This document shows positions 6,948-10,011 of a stretch of DNA of 10,011 nt, piece by piece. The notes under the pieces were generated by a model. The model was not told where the DNA came from. It saw only the letters and a list, made by a program, of their open reading frames with translations, and made no database searches. The first letter of the stretch is position 1, and each line of letters begins with the position of its first letter. Made by a program: the position numbers and the translations under genes. Source of the stretch: CAZSLI01 sp964607705 (GTDB taxonomy: Bacteria > Actinomycetota > Coriobacteriia > Anaerosomatales > PHET01); assembly GCA_964607705.1 (NCBI GenBank), contig CAZSLI010000032.1:1-10011 (forward strand), read 5' to 3'.

Positions 6948-8525
6948 TTATTCAGCTTTATCCCACCAAATTCTGGAAGTCATTTTATCACCTCCGGTAA
7001 GTCTGCTTACAGCTTCAAGATAATTTGTGCTGTTGATAGAAGCTTCACCTGATGAATATGTAAATCGACGAGGTATTGTACCACTTGTAACATTACCTAT
7101 GTAGTTTACAGTCTTCAAAACAGGATATCCAGATCTTCTCCAGTTAGCAAATGTCTCGTAATCATCAGAGAATGTATTGATGTAATACTGAGTATTTATC
7201 TGTTTCAATGCAGTAGCAGCATTATAAGGGTTCAATCTTAGATAGTTTGAAATTTCAGCATCGCTTGGAGCCAAACCTGTAGTAAACTGATTAAATTGTT
7301 TCATTGAAGCCTTAACACCTTCATTGTAGTAAGTTTCTGCACTACCTGAAATCCAGCCACGATAAGCGGCCTCAGCCAACAACAGTTGATTTTCTGCATA
7401 AGTTACAAGGAATGTAGGAGCATCAATGCGTGCATAAGTATAGCGGTTAACCACAGAATAACCATTTTTACTACCTGGATAGTTAGGAGCATTTTTCAAA
7501 TATGTAGCACTTGATGCACCTGTAGTTTCATCATAACCATTAGGCATACCTAATTGATGAGCAGCTACAGTATCACCCATTTGCCAGTCACCGCTACCAA
7601 TTTTCTTACTTGGATCGGCTACAACAGTACAAAGAAGTCTCAGACGTGGATCGCTTGTACTCTTTAACAAGCTAACAAAAGATTCACTCATACGACATGC
7701 ATCCGGATCCTCATGGCAATAGATCTTACCAAATGGTTCACAAGAGTTATTTGAAGTAGTAGCTGAAGGATGATTAACCTTAGCATTATCATCATTACTT
7801 GCAAATAGTCCACCGCTTACAGCAGTTGCAACCCAGGTTTTTGCAGTATTTGGATCTACCTTAGACAAACGCATTGCCAAACGTAACATCAATGAATAAG
7901 AGAATTTACGCCATTTAGCACAATCACCTCCATAGATAATATCAGCACTTCCTATTGTAGAAGTCTTTCCATTAAGGTTTTCTGCAGCTTCCTTCAATTC
8001 TTTAAGCATATCTGTATAAATATCCTGTTGCTTGTCATATTTAGGATAACCGTTAGCTTTATAGTAACCCTGTCCTGCTTCAGAATAAGGACAATCACCA
8101 TACATATCAGTCATTCTGTGGAACAAAAGAACTTTCATAATTCTTGCCATCTGATACTCTGGATAATACTTTTCACTATCTTTCCAATTTTCCATTAAAT
8201 CGATAACGTTGCGTATACCATTAGGATACATTCTATCCCAGAAAGCTGAGTTGTAACCATCTGAGTATGTATATTTATCACCACACCAGTAGCTTTCTGT
8301 AGATGCAGTGTGCTGTAACATGGTACTGCAATAAATCAGTCCATTACGCCATGCTTCATATTCAGTACCATAGCAATATTGTTGTACATTGGTGAACTCC
8401 AATGTATAATCCATAACCGATGGAGTAATAGCTTCTGGGTCATTATTAATATCACCAAAACTGCTACAACCTGAGAACGTTGTAATTAAGCTCAGTGCAG
8501 CTATATATAAAACTTTATTTTTCAT
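6948..8525 (-). CDS. SusD/RagB-family surface glycan-binding lipoprotein (SusD-like_2 type)
   Basis: The protein has 525 residues from the ATG at 8525. The N-terminus is a lipoprotein signal: a hydrophobic stretch, then FSGC with the lipidated Cys at residue 20, followed by SSFGDINNDPEAITPS, the usual SusD start. ARIMKVLLFHRMTDMYGDCPYSEA (127-150), with a TPR-like helical scaffold after it, and LVTYAENQLLLAEAAYRG (374-391) are classic SusD elements. ETFANWRRSGYPVL (457-470), IPRRFTY and the C-terminal WWDK fit the SusD-like_2 branch. It should cap the SusC barrel at the cell surface and hold the oligosaccharide during import. A frame-extending GTG at 8537 is less likely as the start, since AAAAAGAAT sits directly before the ATG. 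The gap to the SusC stop is 17 bp, so the two are co-transcribed. Ten cysteines are present, more than I would expect for this family. Confidence 0.95.
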   Translation of the reverse strand: MKNKVLYIAALSLITTFSGCSSFGDINNDPEAITPSVMDYTLEFTNVQQYCYGTEYEAWRNGLIYCSTMLQHTASTESYWCGDKYTYSDGYNSAFWDRMYPNGIRNVIDLMENWKDSEKYYPEYQMARIMKVLLFHRMTDMYGDCPYSEAGQGYYKANGYPKYDKQQDIYTDMLKELKEAAENLNGKTSTIGSADIIYGGDCAKWRKFSYSLMLRLAMRLSKVDPNTAKTWVATAVSGGLFASNDDNAKVNHPSATTSNNSCEPFGKIYCHEDPDACRMSESFVSLLKSTSDPRLRLLCTVVADPSKKIGSGDWQMGDTVAAHQLGMPNGYDETTGASSATYLKNAPNYPGSKNGYSVVNRYTYARIDAPTFLVTYAENQLLLAEAAYRGWISGSAETYYNEGVKASMKQFNQFTTGLAPSDAEISNYLRLNPYNAATALKQINTQYYINTFSDDYETFANWRRSGYPVLKTVNYIGNVTSGTIPRRFTYSSGEASINSTNYLEAVSRLTGGDKMTSRIWWDKAE

Positions 8526-8542
8526 ATTCTTTTTCACTAATA

Positions 8543-10011
8543 TTAGAATTTAACGTTCAAATTGAAACCTACATTTCTAGTTGCAGGATATCCGTTTAGT
8601 TCAAGACCTTGTCCGTTAGAATTATTATAAGCAGATTCAGGATCAATGTTTGGAGTATGTTTTACTATAGTCCATAAATTACGTCCAACTAAAGAAACAC
8701 TCATACCTTTAATAAACGGCACTTTGCTTGCTAAGAAAGATTTAGAGAAATTATATCCAAAAGAAAGCTCTCTTAGTTTCAAGAAACTAGCATCATATAC
8801 AAATTCCTCTGTAATATTCTGGTCAGCAATCCATTTCCAGTAAGTCTGAGCATCAATACCTGATTTTGAGAAGCTATTTCCGCTTAAATCAACTCCACTA
8901 ACAGAAACACCACCTACACGACCTTGCAATGTATTTTTGTGTAATCCTGTACTATATAAACTATAGTTAGTACCAGAGAACAGCTTAGCACCTAATTTGA
9001 AATCAAGCAAGAATGACAAAGTAAAATTCTTGTAAGTAAAATCATTGTGGAAACCACCTGTCCATTTGTAAACACCGTCACCTAATACTTCAACATCGTC
9101 TGATCTTACAGGAAGTCCATCTGGATTGTATACTTTGTTGCCCTTAGCATCAGTTTTGTATTTATAACCAACAATCTGACCATAAGAATCACCTACGATA
9201 TTACGAATTGAAGCCTGGCCACTACGAGACTGTGCGCCATCAATAGTTATAGATTTAACACCTTCTCCTAGATAAAGAACTTTACTATTATTATATGCAA
9301 GATTCAAAGAAGTATTCCATGTAAAATCATTTGTGCTAACAGGAACGCCAAACACCATAAGTTCAAGACCTCTGTTACGGATTTCACCAATATTACGATA
9401 TGCAGAACTAAAACCGGAAGTTTGACTAGTTGAAACAGGAACAATGTCGTCTTTTGTGTTTTTTTCATAAACAGCAAAATCAAAACCTAAACGATTTTTA
9501 AAGAAAGAAGCATTTGCACCAATTTCTTTTTCGCTGATTTTAACTGGTTTCAAGAAAGCATTAGGAACAGCAGAGTTGTTAATATAACCCATAGATTGGC
9601 CTTGAACAGTGAAATCGTTCATCGTATAAGTTAACAAAGTCAAATAAGGAGAGGTACCATTAGATGCGGAAGCCAAAGAAGCTCTAACTTTAGCAGTAGT
9701 AACCCATTCTGGTAATTTAAAACAATCGCTCAACATCCAGCTTAAACTTACAGAAGGATAGAAATAATGGTTATTTTTAGGATCCAAAGTAGAGAACCAG
9801 TCGTTACGTCCTGTAAAATTAAGGAATAACCAATCTTTATAGCCAAAATCGGCAGTACCATATACAGAATTTACCTGATATTCAGTATAGTCTTTAGCAA
9901 AAGTACGTGTACTAGCAGAAACATTAGAAGTTGAATAAATGCCACTAATCACAAATGGACGAATACCACCATTTGTACCATACTGCTTAGTAATATCACG
10001 TTGTCTGTTAC
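8543..10011 (-). CDS. SusC-like TonB-dependent outer-membrane transporter, C-terminal half
   Basis: The reading frame is open to the window edge, so the 5' end is missing; 488 whole codons are visible out of the roughly 1000 usual for SusC proteins. A GTG at 9952 is not a start, because the frame continues upstream (RDITKQYGTNGGIRPF). What is seen is the C-terminal part of the beta-barrel: repeated amphipathic strands such as DWLFLNFTGRNDWF, KISEKEIGANASFFKNRLGFDFAVYEK and NIGEIRNRGLELMVFG. Then come the family-typical DASFLKLRELSFGYNF, VGRNLWTI and NIDPESAYN, and the terminal strand ATRNVGFNLNVKF, which ends in the aromatic residue needed for barrel assembly. The carboxypeptidase-like, TonB-box and plug domains must lie outside the window. 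It would import oligosaccharides into the periplasm using TonB energy, paired with the SusD-like lipoprotein encoded 17 bp downstream. The stop codon is TAA at 8545-8543. No frameshift is seen. Confidence 0.96.
   Translation of the reverse strand, partial: NRQRDITKQYGTNGGIRPFVISGIYSTSNVSASTRTFAKDYTEYQVNSVYGTADFGYKDWLFLNFTGRNDWFSTLDPKNNHYFYPSVSLSWMLSDCFKLPEWVTTAKVRASLASASNGTSPYLTLLTYTMNDFTVQGQSMGYINNSAVPNAFLKPVKISEKEIGANASFFKNRLGFDFAVYEKNTKDDIVPVSTSQTSGFSSAYRNIGEIRNRGLELMVFGVPVSTNDFTWNTSLNLAYNNSKVLYLGEGVKSITIDGAQSRSGQASIRNIVGDSYGQIVGYKYKTDAKGNKVYNPDGLPVRSDDVEVLGDGVYKWTGGFHNDFTYKNFTLSFLLDFKLGAKLFSGTNYSLYSTGLHKNTLQGRVGGVSVSGVDLSGNSFSKSGIDAQTYWKWIADQNITEEFVYDASFLKLRELSFGYNFSKSFLASKVPFIKGMSVSLVGRNLWTIVKHTPNIDPESAYNNSNGQGLELNGYPATRNVGFNLNVKF

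Noticed and set aside
8537..8537. A GTG start for the SusD-like gene five bases after the SusC stop.
   Set aside because: The ATG at 8525 has a better A/G-rich upstream context and gives a standard lipoprotein signal peptide.
9952..9952. A GTG at 9952 as the start of a short outer-membrane protein gene.
   Set aside because: The frame stays open through the window edge and continues barrel-like sequence, so this is an internal valine codon of a SusC-like gene truncated by the window.

Overview
This window looks like a stretch of a Bacteroidota chromosome, most likely a Bacteroides-type gut commensal. The evidence is a tandem SusC-like/SusD-like outer-membrane pair followed by secreted glycoside hydrolases, which together form a polysaccharide utilisation locus (PUL). 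AT-rich intergenic DNA and the lack of strong Shine-Dalgarno sequences fit the same group. Every gene is on the minus strand, so transcription runs from the right edge to the left edge.

Layout in transcription order: (1) the C-terminal half of a SusC-like TonB-dependent transporter (10011 to 8543, 5' end outside the window); (2) a SusD-like surface lipoprotein 17 bp downstream (8525 to 6948); (3) a perfect 13-bp stem-loop terminator, then about 350 bp of gene-free AT-rich DNA with a second, looser hairpin followed by seven T's; (4) a secreted GH29 alpha-L-fucosidase (6594 to 5143); (5) a secreted GH92 alpha-mannosidase (5036 to 2748); (6) a secreted GH2 enzyme of the beta-mannosidase / exo-beta-glucosaminidase type (2697 to 37); (7) nine bases further on, the first nine codons of another gene (27 to 1) that spell a twin-arginine export motif.

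The enzymes make a coherent set. Alpha-fucosidase, alpha-mannosidase and possible beta-mannosidase activities are what is needed to trim a fucosylated mannose-containing glycan such as an N-glycan, with SusC/SusD importing the oligosaccharide into the periplasm. The substrate is inferred; no enzyme specificity can be proven from sequence alone.

Two points stand out. The GH92 gene is compositionally mosaic: its first ~270 codons are AT-rich (about 36% GC in the part counted), like susC/susD/GH29, while the rest is about 49% GC, like the GH2 gene. The switch lies near 4200-4260, roughly at the boundary between the N-terminal beta-sandwich and the catalytic barrel. The intergenic region between the SusD and GH29 genes looks like a transcriptional break, and possibly a control point, inside the PUL. 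No RNA genes, CRISPR arrays or insertion sequences were seen.
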